From: Vogesella sp. XCS3
GTDB lineage: Bacteria; Pseudomonadota; Gammaproteobacteria; Burkholderiales; Chromobacteriaceae
NCBI RefSeq assembly: GCF_020616155.1
Contig: NZ_CP085530.1
Location: 1,796,001 to 1,860,000, forward strand
Reading direction: 5' to 3'
DNA length: 64,000 nucleotides
Part shown: positions 20,213 through 28,877 of the stretch, in pieces
Layout of the letters: every line of letters begins with the position of its first letter
Position numbering within the stretch: position 1 is the first letter of the stretch
Translations under genes and position numbers: made by a program
Notes under the pieces: model-generated
What the model was told of the DNA's origin: nothing
Databases searched by the model: none
What the model saw: the letters and a program-made list of their open reading frames with translations, nothing else

Positions 20213-21073
20213 ATGAGCGATCAAGCCTCCAGCCTGCGCCTGCAGCGCGCCCAAGCCGACTACCCGCCCAGCTTTGCCTTTATCGGCGGCGAAGGCAGCG
20301 GTGTCAGCACCCTGGTGGGCGAGCTGGCTGCCAGCCTGGCCCTGCGTGGTGGCCGCCCGCTACTGATCGAACACCAGCCCGGCCACCAGCAGGCACGTCG
20401 CTTGGGCCTACCGGCCACCGGCACCTTTGCCAGCCTGGCGATTAGCCTGGGCGGCATCAACGAGCTGATGGTGGCAAACCGCTACGGGCTGAACCTGATC
20501 AACCTGGCAGCCAGCAGCGAAGAGCGCACGCGCCTGTCGCCGCGGCTGTGGCGCCGGCTGGCACACGAGTTTGCCTCGGTGGAAGCCGATAGCAGCGTGC
20601 TGTTGATCGACTGCCCCAATATCAGCGACGACCCCTCCCCCGCGTGCATCGCCGATAATCTGGTACTGGTGCTGAGCCCGGACGCCGATAGCCTGACCCA
20701 AGGCTACGCCAGCCTGAAAAGGTTGGCCGCAGACTATGCGCGCCGCCGGTTCAATATTCTGGTCAACCGTGCGCAGGATTTTGAAGAAGCCCAAGCCGTA
20801 TTCAACCGCCTCAATAGCGTAGCGGGTGACTACCTGTCGGTAGCGCTACGCTGGGTGGGCTTTGTCCCGGCCGATAGCACCGTGCGCAAAAGCCAGACCC
20901 TGCGCCACCCCACGGTAGAAGCCTTTGCCGAATGCGAAGCCGCGCTGGCCTACAACCAGCTGGCCGACATGCTGCCACGCTGGCACGCACCGGACCAAAG
21001 CGCCCCGCGCAACAGCTATCTGGAGCACCTACTCATGACAACCAAATCGCTAGCAGACTTGACAGGGTCCTGA
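20213..21073 (+). CDS. flhG: FlhG/FleN-like ParA-family protein with degenerate Walker A
   Basis: This 286-residue protein sits between flhF and fliA, where FlhG (FleN) is normally encoded. It keeps the ParA/MinD fold pattern, with the Walker B-like VLLIDCPNISDD and the late LVNRAQDFEEAQAVFNRL segment. The expected KGGVGKT ATP-binding loop is replaced by GGEGSGVST (residues 25-33), which lacks both the deviant and the P-loop lysine. The protein may bind nucleotide poorly or work without hydrolysis. The role as FlhF partner or flagellar number control is inferred from position. Confidence 0.8.
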   Translation: MSDQASSLRLQRAQADYPPSFAFIGGEGSGVSTLVGELAASLALRGGRPLLIEHQPGHQQARRLGLPATGTFASLAISLGGINELMVANRYGLNLINLAASSEERTRLSPRLWRRLAHEFASVEADSSVLLIDCPNISDDPSPACIADNLVLVLSPDADSLTQGYASLKRLAADYARRRFNILVNRAQDFEEAQAVFNRLNSVAGDYLSVALRWVGFVPADSTVRKSQTLRHPTVEAFAECEAALAYNQLADMLPRWHAPDQSAPRNSYLEHLLMTTKSLADLTGS

Positions 21074-21074
21074 C

Positions 21075-21818
21075 ATGGCAGCTCACCACAAAATGCGGGC
21101 CTACGCCCAAGTGGCGGATCATCGCCCGGCCATACAGATCGAACAGTACACGCCGCTGGTGAAAAAGCTGGCCAGCATGCTGATTGCCCGCCTGCCCGCC
21201 AGTGTGGATATCAATGACCTGATCCAGGTCGGCGTGATCGGCCTGATGGAAGCGGCCAAGCAGTTTGACCCGGCACAAGGTGTGCAGTTTGAAACCTTTG
21301 CCAGCCAGCGCATCCGTGGCGCCATGCTGGACGAGCTGCGCCGCGAGGACTGGATGCCCCGCCAGACGCGCCGCAACAGCCGCCAGATCGAAGACGCCAT
21401 CCACAAGCTGGAACAACAGCTGGGGCGCCCGCCCATCGAAAGCGAAATCGCCGACTTCATGCAGCTGCCGCTGGACGAATACCAGACCATGCTGGGCGAA
21501 TGTCGCGGTATCGGCGTGGTGCATTTTGAAGACTTTCAGGACGACGACGGCAACGCCACGCACGGCATCGACAATATTGCCGACGAAAACGGCATCGAAC
21601 CGTCGGCCGTGCTCAGTGACGACGCCTTTCGCAGTGCGCTGGTCGATGCCATCAAGCTACTGCCGGAACGCGACCAGCTGGTAATGAGCCTGTATTACGA
21701 ACAGGAACTGAACCTGAAAGAAATCGGTGCTGTGCTGGGCGTTTCCGAATCCCGCGTATGCCAGCTGCACAGCCAGGCCATTACCCGCTTGCGCAGCCGC
21801 CTGCGCGAGTGGACCTGA
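21075..21818 (+). CDS. fliA: RNA polymerase sigma-28 factor FliA
   Basis: The 247-residue protein has sigma region 2 (YTPLVKKLASMLIARLPASVDINDLIQVG, FETFASQRIRGAMLDELR), region 3 (RPPIESEIADFMQLPLDEY) and region 4 with its helix-turn-helix (LKEIGAVLGVSESRVCQLHSQAI). FliA directs transcription of late flagellar genes such as flagellin and chemotaxis genes and is held by FlgM. The start follows flhG by 1 base, so it is co-transcribed with the export genes. Confidence 0.97.
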   Translation: MAAHHKMRAYAQVADHRPAIQIEQYTPLVKKLASMLIARLPASVDINDLIQVGVIGLMEAAKQFDPAQGVQFETFASQRIRGAMLDELRREDWMPRQTRRNSRQIEDAIHKLEQQLGRPPIESEIADFMQLPLDEYQTMLGECRGIGVVHFEDFQDDDGNATHGIDNIADENGIEPSAVLSDDAFRSALVDAIKLLPERDQLVMSLYYEQELNLKEIGAVLGVSESRVCQLHSQAITRLRSRLREWT

Positions 21819-21837
21819 ACCTTAACGAAAGCCAATC

Positions 21838-22587
21838 TTGGACAAGATCAGTATTGTTGCCGTGCTGGGCGGGCTTACCGCCATCCTGGCTGGCCAGGCG
21901 CTCGAAGGCGGCCACCTTGGGTCCCTGCTGCAGCTCACGGCATTTCTTATCGTGATCGGCGGTACAGCCAGTGCCGTGATGCTGCAAAGTACGCCCAAGC
22001 AGTTTGTTACCGGCCTGCGTATGGTGCGCTGGGTGTTCAGCCCGCCACCGTTTGAATACGACAAGCAGATCCGCGAAATCGTCAACTGGAGCCAGACCAG
22101 CCGCCGTGGCGGCCTGCTGGCGCTGGAAAGCTTCCTGAATGGCCAGAAAGACCCGTTCAACAAGAAAGCCCTGCAGATGCTGGTAGATGGTGGCGAGCCG
22201 CAAAGCATCCGCGAAGTGCTGGAAACCGAAATCGACAGCTACGAACATGGCCGCAAGCAGGCCGCCAAGATCTGGGAATCCGCGGGCGGCTACTCCCCCA
22301 CCATGGGTATTCTGGGCGCGGTACTGGGCCTGATCCACGTGATGGAAAACCTGTCCGACCCGTCCAAACTGGGCGGCGGCATTGCCGTGGCTTTTGTGGC
22401 TACGGTCTATGGCGTGGGTGCGGCCAACCTGCTGTTCCTGCCGATGGCCAACAAGCTCAAACACCTTATCCGCCTGGAAAGCACGGCCAAGGAGCTGGTA
22501 ATGGAAGGCATCGTCGCCATTGCCAATGGCGAAAACCCGCGCCTGATCGAAGCCCGCCTGCGCAGCCTGGCCAGTATCAACGACTAA
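21838..22587 (+). CDS. motC: Flagellar motor stator protein, MotA/PomA type (MotC)
   Basis: The 249-residue protein has four hydrophobic segments and the MotA-family block AKIWESAGGYSPTMGILGAVLGLIHVMENL, including the conserved proline-glycine region before helix 3. It resembles Pseudomonas MotC rather than E. coli MotA (295 residues). No ATG fits; TTG at 21838, 20 bases after fliA, is the best start and has only a weak purine-rich site. MotC normally works with MotD, a MotB-type peptidoglycan-binding partner encoded next to it. Here a strong terminator follows and no motD is in the window. Confidence 0.88.
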   Translation: MDKISIVAVLGGLTAILAGQALEGGHLGSLLQLTAFLIVIGGTASAVMLQSTPKQFVTGLRMVRWVFSPPPFEYDKQIREIVNWSQTSRRGGLLALESFLNGQKDPFNKKALQMLVDGGEPQSIREVLETEIDSYEHGRKQAAKIWESAGGYSPTMGILGAVLGLIHVMENLSDPSKLGGGIAVAFVATVYGVGAANLLFLPMANKLKHLIRLESTAKELVMEGIVAIANGENPRLIEARLRSLASIND

Positions 22588-22605
22588 GGGCTATCGCCCC
22601 AGCGC

Positions 22606-22639
22606 ATGCAAAACGCCACCTTGCGGTGGCGTTTTGCAT
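22606..22639. terminator. Bidirectional terminator after motC
   Basis: A perfect 15-bp stem (22606-22620 with 22625-22639) has a 4-base loop and internal AAAA/TTTT tracts. It lies between convergent genes: motC stops at 22587 and the exonuclease gene at 22656. Confidence 0.85.
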
Positions 22640-22655
22640 GGTACTGCCGGCCTGC

Positions 22656-24050
22656 TCAAGCCAACTCCCGCAGCTCGGTATTCTCCATGGGCTTCTTGAT
22701 GAACGCCGCCAGCAGTTTGTAGGTATCCACATCAAAGCGCGGCGTGCCCTGCGGGGCAGCCTGTTCGCTACGGCGGCTACCCAGATAGCACCAGCGCTCG
22801 AACAGATGCTCTTCCCACTGGCCACTCACCGGGTCGGTTTCGCGTACCGCAATCATGCCTGCGTAGGGCCAGCTTTTCAGTTTGACCTTACCCAGCGCGT
22901 GCAGCAGGCGGATATTGTGGTTGGCCGCATCCTCGCGCCCGATACACGCGCCTTTGCAGCGGCCGATCTGGTAGGCAAAGCAGGCGCCCTTGCGCGCGCC
23001 ACGCTTTTCCAGCTGCAAGCAGGTCTGGCACAGGCCGTTGGCTTCGCACAGTTCGCCCAGCGCCTTCTTGGCTTCTTTCTGGGTGCGGAACAAACCGTAA
23101 ATGGCATCCAGGCGGGCAAAGTCCACGTCGCGGGCGTACACGATGCGCGGCAGCAGAAAGCCATCCGCCCCGTCGGCCAGCTGCAAGGTACACAGCTCTT
23201 GCTCCAGCCGGCCACGTTGGTTGTGCAGCGGCTTTTTGTCTTTGATCAGCTGCAGCTCCAGCAACAGCGCGCCGAATTCGCCAATGGTTTCCACCCACTC
23301 CACGTGGCGGATTTCCTGGCTGATACGCATTTCCTTGTGCTGGCGATGATCACCACTGAAGTGCGACAGCACACGCGTGCGCAAGTTGACGCTTTTGCCC
23401 ACGTACAGCGGCAGACGTTTCTCGTCAAAAAACAGGTAGACGCCCGGCACATCTGGCAGATTGTCCACCACTTCAGGGGCCAGGCCCGGCGGCACCGACG
23501 GCAGCGCCATCAGCTCGCGCGCGGCGTCTTCCACCACGCCCTGGCCCAGGCTGGCCGTGGTCTGGCGCAGAAACTGGTACACCGCCTCGGCGTCGGCCAG
23601 CGCACGGTGGCGCTCGGCCAGCACAATGCCGTGACGGGCGATGATGCTGTCCAGGTTGTGCTTGTAATGCTGCGGGTAGAGGCGGCGCGACAGTTTGACG
23701 GTGCACAGTACATCGCTGCGAAAGCTCAGGCCTACCCGCTTGAATTCATTCTTCAGAAAGCCGTAGTCAAAGCGTACGTTATGCGCAATGAACAGCCTAC
23801 CCTGCAGCTTTTCCAGCAGCGCCGGGGCAATGTCGGCAAACGGCGGCGCGGTGGCCACCATGTCGTTACTGATGCCGGTCATCTGTTCGATGAAGGCTGG
23901 AATGGTCTGCCCGGGGTTCACCAGGAAGTCGAAGCGCTCTACGTGTTCGCCATCCACCAGGATAACGCCCACTTCGGTGACACGGTCGCGGGTGATATGG
24001 CCACCGGTGGTTTCCAGATCCACAATGGCGCAAGGTTGCTCAAACAGCAT
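22656..24050 (-). CDS. DnaQ-type 3'-5' exonuclease fused to a GIY-YIG (Cho/UvrC-like) nuclease
   Basis: The 464-residue protein joins two nuclease domains. Residues about 6-170 are a DEDDh exonuclease with IVDLETTGG, LFIAHNVRFDYGFL and RHRALADAEAV. Residues about 200-280 are a GIY-YIG domain (VPGVYLFFDEKRLPLYVGKSVNLRTRV). The middle has the cysteine-rich run CEANGLCQTCLQLEKRGARK. This fusion occurs widely in Betaproteobacteria and is thought to act in DNA repair. Its substrate is not known from sequence. Both catalytic motifs look intact. Confidence 0.85.
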   Translation of the reverse strand: MLFEQPCAIVDLETTGGHITRDRVTEVGVILVDGEHVERFDFLVNPGQTIPAFIEQMTGISNDMVATAPPFADIAPALLEKLQGRLFIAHNVRFDYGFLKNEFKRVGLSFRSDVLCTVKLSRRLYPQHYKHNLDSIIARHGIVLAERHRALADAEAVYQFLRQTTASLGQGVVEDAARELMALPSVPPGLAPEVVDNLPDVPGVYLFFDEKRLPLYVGKSVNLRTRVLSHFSGDHRQHKEMRISQEIRHVEWVETIGEFGALLLELQLIKDKKPLHNQRGRLEQELCTLQLADGADGFLLPRIVYARDVDFARLDAIYGLFRTQKEAKKALGELCEANGLCQTCLQLEKRGARKGACFAYQIGRCKGACIGREDAANHNIRLLHALGKVKLKSWPYAGMIAVRETDPVSGQWEEHLFERWCYLGSRRSEQAAPQGTPRFDVDTYKLLAAFIKKPMENTELRELA

Positions 24051-24126
24051 GAAAATACTCAGGAAAATCAGGGATCAAGCCCGCGCCACGCGTGGGACGG
24101 GCAGACTAACACAGCACCACGGCAGG

Positions 24127-24720
24127 TCAAGTCCCCTGCAGTGCCTGCCATACGCGCCAGGCGACCCAGGCATCGTTGGCCGCATACAGCTGCTGCGCCT
24201 CGGACAGCGCGCGCAACGACCAGTTGGACGTGGACTGCTTTTTCGATTTGCGGAAATACTGGCCAAACAGCTGGGCCACGGCCTGTACCGCGCCAATGGT
24301 CAGGCGCTTGTCCTCGCACTGGAACAGATTGCCCAGGTCCAGCAAGTTCAGGTCGGTCACACCAAAGCGGTTTTTCAGGTGGGCACGGTCCGAGCTCAGG
24401 TCAAAGCCTGCCAGCGTCAGGCCGGGGCGCGACAGCAGTGCGGCCAACGGTGCCGGCATCGGGCCTTCGCCCAGCGGAAACAGCCAGCCATGGTCGGCGC
24501 TGGCCAGCTGCACCAGATGCGGCCCGGTGGGCTTCTGGCCCTTGTGGAAGGTTGGCCGCGACTCGGTATCGAACCCCAGCACGTCGTGGGCTTGCAGGGC
24601 GGCTACCGCGGCCAGCAAGCCTGCCTCGTCCTGCACCAGGGTGATCTGCGACAGCGTCAAACCGGCAAACGGCGGCAGCGCCTTGATTTCGTCTTTGGGG
24701 AGATGGCGGGTAATCTTCAT
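24127..24720 (-). CDS. RNase D-like 3'-5' exonuclease domain protein
   Basis: The protein has 197 residues from the ATG ending at 24720 (MKITRHLPKDEIKALPPF); an earlier in-frame start would add 15 unconserved residues. It shows the DEDDy motifs LGFDTESRPTF (Exo I), LAGFDLSSDRAHLKNRFG (Exo II) and YAANDAWVAWRVWQAL (Exo III, with Tyr). There is no HRDC or polymerase domain, so it is a stand-alone exonuclease. Similar proteins act on RNA or DNA 3' ends. It lies 76 bases downstream of the DnaQ-GIY-YIG gene start in the same direction, so they may be co-transcribed. Confidence 0.82.
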   Translation of the reverse strand: MKITRHLPKDEIKALPPFAGLTLSQITLVQDEAGLLAAVAALQAHDVLGFDTESRPTFHKGQKPTGPHLVQLASADHGWLFPLGEGPMPAPLAALLSRPGLTLAGFDLSSDRAHLKNRFGVTDLNLLDLGNLFQCEDKRLTIGAVQAVAQLFGQYFRKSKKQSTSNWSLRALSEAQQLYAANDAWVAWRVWQALQGT

Positions 24721-24794
24721 GGGGCAATACGGTAGCGCAGAACGGGCGCCATAGCGATAGCCCATGGCTAAAAATGTACCGCTGGCCGTACAGG

Positions 24795-25706
24795 CTAGCG
24801 CGTGGCCGGGCCACTACCGGCAGGTAATGCGGCCAGATAGTCGGCCACTTCCTGCTGTATCCAGGCAGCAAAGACTTCCTGCTTGTGGCGGGCACTTTCC
24901 CGCGGTGGCCACACCAGCCAGCAGGGGTGAGGATACGGCGCCACGATATCGGTGACTTGCACCAGCCGGCCGGTGTCCAGATCGCGCTGCACCAGGCTAC
25001 GCCGCTCCAGCGTAATGCCCTGCCCTTGCCGCACCATCTCCAGAATCAGGTTGGAATCGTTAATCCACAACAGGGCTTCACCTGGCTCCTCGATGCCGGC
25101 GAGCTGGCACCACGGCTGCCAGCTTTCTACCGAGCGGATCAAGGGGCCGGCCATCACTTGTTGCGGCGTCTGCGGCAGCCGCCCTGCATTGAAACCGGGC
25201 GCGGCGACCATCAGTAATTGGTCGTCGAACAGCCTCAGCTGCTGCAAGCCTTCCCAATTGCCCTGCCCGATACGGATGCCTACGTCCACCAGACCCTGGC
25301 GCAGATCAAGAATATCCAGGCTGGCACGGATACTAACGCGGTAGTGCGGATGCAGCGCCTGAAAGCGGTGCAGCCGTGGCAGCAGCCACTGCGCGCCAAA
25401 AGATGGCAACACCGCCACCGCCAGGTCGCCTTCGCGCGGCCTGGCCTGGATCAATCGGGTAGCTTCGCCCAACTCGGCCAAGCCGCTACGGATCTGCAAG
25501 GCGTAAATGCGCCCCTCCTCCGTCAGCCGCAGGCCACGGCCTTCACGCACAAACAGGGTGATGCCCAGCAGGTCCTCCAGCAAGCGAATCTGCTGGCTGA
25601 TGGCCGAATGGGTGACGTGCAACTCCTCGGCCGCACGCGTAATGCTGCCCAGGCGCGCAACGGCTTCAAAGCTGCGTAGCGCAGTGAGGGGTGGAAGGTT
25701 CTTCAT
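24795..25706 (-). CDS. LysR-family transcriptional regulator (GcvA-like)
   Basis: The 303-residue protein has a LysR helix-turn-helix at about 5-65 (LPPLTALRSFEAVARLGSITRAAEEL, THSAISQQIRLLE) and a periplasmic-binding-fold effector domain. The N-terminal phrase is like GcvA and AmpR types. It is divergent from the DUF2917-GST pair, which is the normal target layout for LysR proteins, so it probably controls them. The AT-rich gap of 92 bases should hold both promoters and LysR sites. Confidence 0.9.
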   Translation of the reverse strand: MKNLPPLTALRSFEAVARLGSITRAAEELHVTHSAISQQIRLLEDLLGITLFVREGRGLRLTEEGRIYALQIRSGLAELGEATRLIQARPREGDLAVAVLPSFGAQWLLPRLHRFQALHPHYRVSIRASLDILDLRQGLVDVGIRIGQGNWEGLQQLRLFDDQLLMVAAPGFNAGRLPQTPQQVMAGPLIRSVESWQPWCQLAGIEEPGEALLWINDSNLILEMVRQGQGITLERRSLVQRDLDTGRLVQVTDIVAPYPHPCWLVWPPRESARHKQEVFAAWIQQEVADYLAALPAGSGPATR

Positions 25707-25798
25707 GTAAGCAAAACTAACATTTCCCGGAAGAATTAATCAATTTTCCTTTGTTTCTCATAGGCTTAAAGTAGTAACACTACTGGGAGGGAAACACA
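25707..25798. promoter_or_regulatory. Divergent LysR / DUF2917 control region
   Basis: The 92-base gap is AT-rich relative to the genes and contains GAATTAATCAATTTTC, with T-N11-A-type spacing typical of LysR sites, around 25731-25748. A GGGAGGGAAA ribosome site precedes the ATG at 25799. Exact operator positions are not certain. Confidence 0.4.
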
Positions 25799-26089
25799 AT
25801 GGAACATGTACTACATCTGACGCTACACGCGAGGGAGTTGTTGGTGCTACAACTGGTGCGCCCCTGCCAGGTGCGTGCGCTCAGCGGTGCGCACTGGCTG
25901 AGTATCAACGGCCAGGACATCTGCCTGAATAGCGGCGAGCAGGCACTCTTGCCCGCCGGTAAACTGCTACTGGAAGGCCATGGCAGGCTGGATCTGCACG
26001 GGCAAACCACCGCGGCAACCACCAATACGACGCTGCCGCTGGGTTTTATCTCGATCCACAACCAAACAAGGGAGCTACCATGCAACTGA
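25799..26089 (+). CDS. DUF2917 domain protein
   Basis: This 96-residue protein shows the DUF2917 pattern: a beta-rich small domain with LRPCQVRALSG-like start, AHWLSINGQDICLNSGEQALLPAGKLLLEG. The family has a cupin-like appearance and unknown function, and in Neisseriales and Burkholderiales it is often found beside a LysR regulator. The stop overlaps the GST start by 10 bases, so translation is coupled. Confidence 0.75.
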   Translation: MEHVLHLTLHARELLVLQLVRPCQVRALSGAHWLSINGQDICLNSGEQALLPAGKLLLEGHGRLDLHGQTTAATTNTTLPLGFISIHNQTRELPCN

Positions 26090-26688
26090 TCGGCATGCTG
26101 GACTCACCCTACGTCAGACGGGTGGCCATTTCTCTGCAACTACTGGGGCTGCCACACCAGCACCAGCCGCTGTCGGTATTCCGCCATATGCCGGCCTTCC
26201 GCCACATCAACCCTGTGCTCAAGGCTCCCACACTGGTATGTGACGATGGCGAGGTGCTGATGGACTCCAGCCTGATCCTGGACTACCTCGACCTGCACGT
26301 GCCGCCGGCGCAGCGGCTACTGCCGGCCAGCTTGCCGGCACGACAACACGCTCTTTGCCAGGTAGGGTGGGCACTGGCTGCCATGGAAAAAGCGGTACAA
26401 GCCTATTACGAGTGCCAGTTGCGCCCGCCAGATGCGCGCCACGCGCCATGGCTGGAACGGGTCAACGAACAACTGAACGCTGCCTGCGCTGGCATGGAAA
26501 GCGCACTGCAACGCCACGCCCCGACAGCAGGCACGCTGAATCAGGCCACATTGAGCATGGCCGTGGCCTGGCGCTTTATCGCCGAGCGGGTGCCTGATCT
26601 GGTCGCGGCAGACGCCTACCCTACTCTGCGCGCCTGGAGCGCACAGGCGGAGTTACACCCGGCGTTTATCGCCTGCCCGTTCGACTGA
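26080..26688 (+). CDS. Glutathione S-transferase family protein
   Basis: The 202-residue protein starts MQLIGMLDSPYVRRVAISLQ, a thioredoxin-fold GST N-terminus. The SPYVRR segment takes the place where the catalytic Ser or Cys is found, and MDSSLILDYLD matches the glutathione gamma-glutamyl contact. The C-terminal part is helical. It probably conjugates or reduces small electrophiles with glutathione; the substrate is unknown. It overlaps the DUF2917 gene and probably answers to the divergent LysR protein. Confidence 0.88.
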   Translation: MQLIGMLDSPYVRRVAISLQLLGLPHQHQPLSVFRHMPAFRHINPVLKAPTLVCDDGEVLMDSSLILDYLDLHVPPAQRLLPASLPARQHALCQVGWALAAMEKAVQAYYECQLRPPDARHAPWLERVNEQLNAACAGMESALQRHAPTAGTLNQATLSMAVAWRFIAERVPDLVAADAYPTLRAWSAQAELHPAFIACPFD

Positions 26689-26706
26689 TATATCAGGTTG
26701 GCCGCG

Positions 26707-26740
26707 AAAAAACCGCCAGCCCCGAAAGGCTGGCGGTTTA
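26707..26740. terminator. Bidirectional terminator between GST gene and htpG
   Basis: AACCGCCAGCC (26711-26721) pairs with GGCTGGCGGTT (26728-26738) around a 6-base loop, with A-rich and T-rich flanks. A one-mismatch copy of the dispersed 10-mer (GTTGGCCGCG, about 26697) directly precedes it. Confidence 0.85.
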
Positions 26741-26772
26741 TTGGAGAGCGCTGGCGCTAGCCGGGCGCAAGG

Positions 26773-28677
26773 TCAGGCGGACAGCTCCAGCATCAGCTTG
26801 TTGATGCGCTTCACGAAAGCTGCCGGGTCTTCCAGCTTGCCGCCTTCGGCCAGCAGTGCCTGGTCGTACAGCACATTGGCCAGGTCTTCGCGGCGGCCGT
26901 CGTCAGACTCGGTAGCCAGGCGTTTTACCAGCACGTGCTCCGGGTTGATTTCCAGCGTGGGCTTGGCACCTTCCGGCACCGGCTGGCCGGCGGCCTTCAG
27001 CATGCGCTCCAGATGGGCGCTCATATCCTGCTCGCCTACCACCAGGCAGGCCGGGCTGTCGGTCAGGCGGGCGGTGGCACGTACGTCCTTCACGCGCTGG
27101 CCCAGCGCTTTTTGCACCAGCTCTACCACTGGCTTGGCAGCTTCTTCCACCTGCTTCTGCGCTTCCTTGTCGGCCTCGTCTTCCAGCGCGCCCAGGTCCA
27201 GTGCGCCTTTGGCTACCGATTGCAGTTTCTTGCCATCGAAGTCGGTCAGCGAGCCGGTTACCCACTCGTCCACGCGGTCGGTCAGCAGCAATACTTCCAC
27301 GCCTTTCTTCTTGAACACTTCCAGGTGCGGGCTGTTACGCGCTGCGGACAGGGTGTCGGCAGTAATGTAGTAAATCTTGTCCTGGCCTTCTTTCATGCGG
27401 CCAACGTAGTCGGCCAGCGATACGGCAGGTACGTCGCCTTCGCTCGCGGTGGACACGAAGCGCAGCAGCTTGGCGATACGGTCTTTGTTGCCAAAGTCTT
27501 CGCCCACGCCTTCTTTCAGCACCTGGCCGAATTCTTTCCAGAAGTCGGCGTATTTTTCCGGCTGGTTGGCCGCCAGGTCATCCAGCAGGCCCAGTACTTT
27601 TTTCACGCAGCCGGCGCGGATGGCGTCGATGTCTTTGGATTCCTGCAGGATTTCGCGCGATACGTTCAGCGGCAGGTCGTTGCTGTCGATCACGCCACGG
27701 ACAAAACGCAGGTACTGCGGCATCAGCTTGTTGCTGTCTTCCATGATGAACACGCGGCGCACGTACAGCTTCACACCCTGCTTGCGGTCGCGGTCCCACA
27801 TGTCGAACGGGGCGCGCGACGGGATGTACAGCAGCTCGGTGTATTCCTGGCGGCCTTCAACACGGGCGTGGCTCCAGGCCAGCGGGTCGGTGAAATCGTG
27901 CGCAACGTGTTTGTAGAACTCTTTGTACTGCTCTTCGGTAATGTCGTTCTTGCTGCGGGCCCACAGCGCGGAGGCTTCGTTCACGGTTTCAAAGTCGTCG
28001 CTGACGATGACTTCGCCGTTTTCGCCGTAGCTGTTGCCCTTTTTCATCTCGATAGGAATCGAGATGTGGTCAGAATAGGTACGCACGATGCGCTTGAGCG
28101 ACCAGTCGTTGAGGAACTCCTCATTGCCCTCTTTCAGGTGCAGCACGATCTCGGTGCCACGCGCGGCTTGGTCTACCTGCTCCAGGGTAAAGTCGCCCTC
28201 GCCGGCCGACTCCCAGCGCACGCCTTCGCTGGCCGCAGTGCCGGCACGGCGGGTGGTCAGCGTGACCTTGTCGGCCACAATAAAGGCAGAGTAGAAGCCC
28301 ACACCGAACTGGCCGATCAGGTTGGCGTCTTTTTTCGCGTCGCCGGACAACTGCTCGAAGAAAGCCTTGGTACCCGACTTGGCAATGGTACCGATGTTGG
28401 CGATCACTTCGTCACGGCTCATGCCGATGCCGTTGTCGGTGATGGTAATGGTCTTGGCATCGCTGTCTACCGCGATGCGGATTTTCAGGTCCGGGTCGTT
28501 CTCGAACAGGGCCGCATTGTTCAGGCCCTCGAAACGCAGCTTGTCGGCCGCATCGCTGGCGTTGGAAACCAGCTCACGCAGGAAGATCTCCTTGTTGGAG
28601 TACAGGGAGTGGATCATCAGCTTCAAAAGCTGTTTGACTTCGGTCTGAAAACCCAGGGTTTCTTTCTGTGCGCTCAT
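26773..28677 (-). CDS. htpG: Chaperone HtpG (Hsp90)
   Basis: The 634-residue protein is close to the E. coli length of 624. I chose the ATG ending at 28677 ([18 protein letters not shown]) over a TTG 24 bases earlier. The GHKL ATPase motifs [24 protein letters not shown] and [12 protein letters not shown] are present, followed by the middle domain ([12 protein letters not shown]) and the dimerisation domain. It is a cytosolic ATP-dependent chaperone. No sigma-32 promoter could be identified with confidence upstream. It is a single-gene unit. Confidence 0.97.
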   Translation of the reverse strand: MSAQKETLGFQTEVKQLLKLMIHSLYSNKEIFLRELVSNASDAADKLRFEGLNNAALFENDPDLKIRIAVDSDAKTITITDNGIGMSRDEVIANIGTIAKSGTKAFFEQLSGDAKKDANLIGQFGVGFYSAFIVADKVTLTTRRAGTAASEGVRWESAGEGDFTLEQVDQAARGTEIVLHLKEGNEEFLNDWSLKRIVRTYSDHISIPIEMKKGNSYGENGEVIVSDDFETVNEASALWARSKNDITEEQYKEFYKHVAHDFTDPLAWSHARVEGRQEYTELLYIPSRAPFDMWDRDRKQGVKLYVRRVFIMEDSNKLMPQYLRFVRGVIDSNDLPLNVSREILQESKDIDAIRAGCVKKVLGLLDDLAANQPEKYADFWKEFGQVLKEGVGEDFGNKDRIAKLLRFVSTASEGDVPAVSLADYVGRMKEGQDKIYYITADTLSAARNSPHLEVFKKKGVEVLLLTDRVDEWVTGSLTDFDGKKLQSVAKGALDLGALEDEADKEAQKQVEEAAKPVVELVQKALGQRVKDVRATARLTDSPACLVVGEQDMSAHLERMLKAAGQPVPEGAKPTLEINPEHVLVKRLATESDDGRREDLANVLYDQALLAEGGKLEDPAAFVKRINKLMLELSA

Positions 28678-28877
28678 AGTGTCTATCTGTGAGGTTAACA
28701 ACGGTAAGCACTAAATAGGGCCGCCAGCGGCAATTTCAATACCATGTTGGCCGCAATGCCATTGCAGCATTTTGGATACGCCACCACGAACTCTTGCCCT
28801 GCTCGGCTTAATTCTGCATAAAAGCTATAAAAGCGTGGCGTAATATGAAATAGACCCCTGATGAATGGAAAGCTGCC
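28678..28877. other. Divergent htpG / histidine kinase intergenic region
   Basis: This 200-base spacer holds one exact 10-mer copy (GTTGGCCGCA, 28745-28754) and an AT-rich part near 28835-28860. A GGAAAG ribosome site precedes the kinase ATG at 28878. No promoter could be called reliably. Confidence 0.45.

Noticed and set aside
26935-28692. A 585-codon plus-strand frame opposite htpG
   Set aside because: It is a shadow frame; the minus strand encodes intact HtpG.
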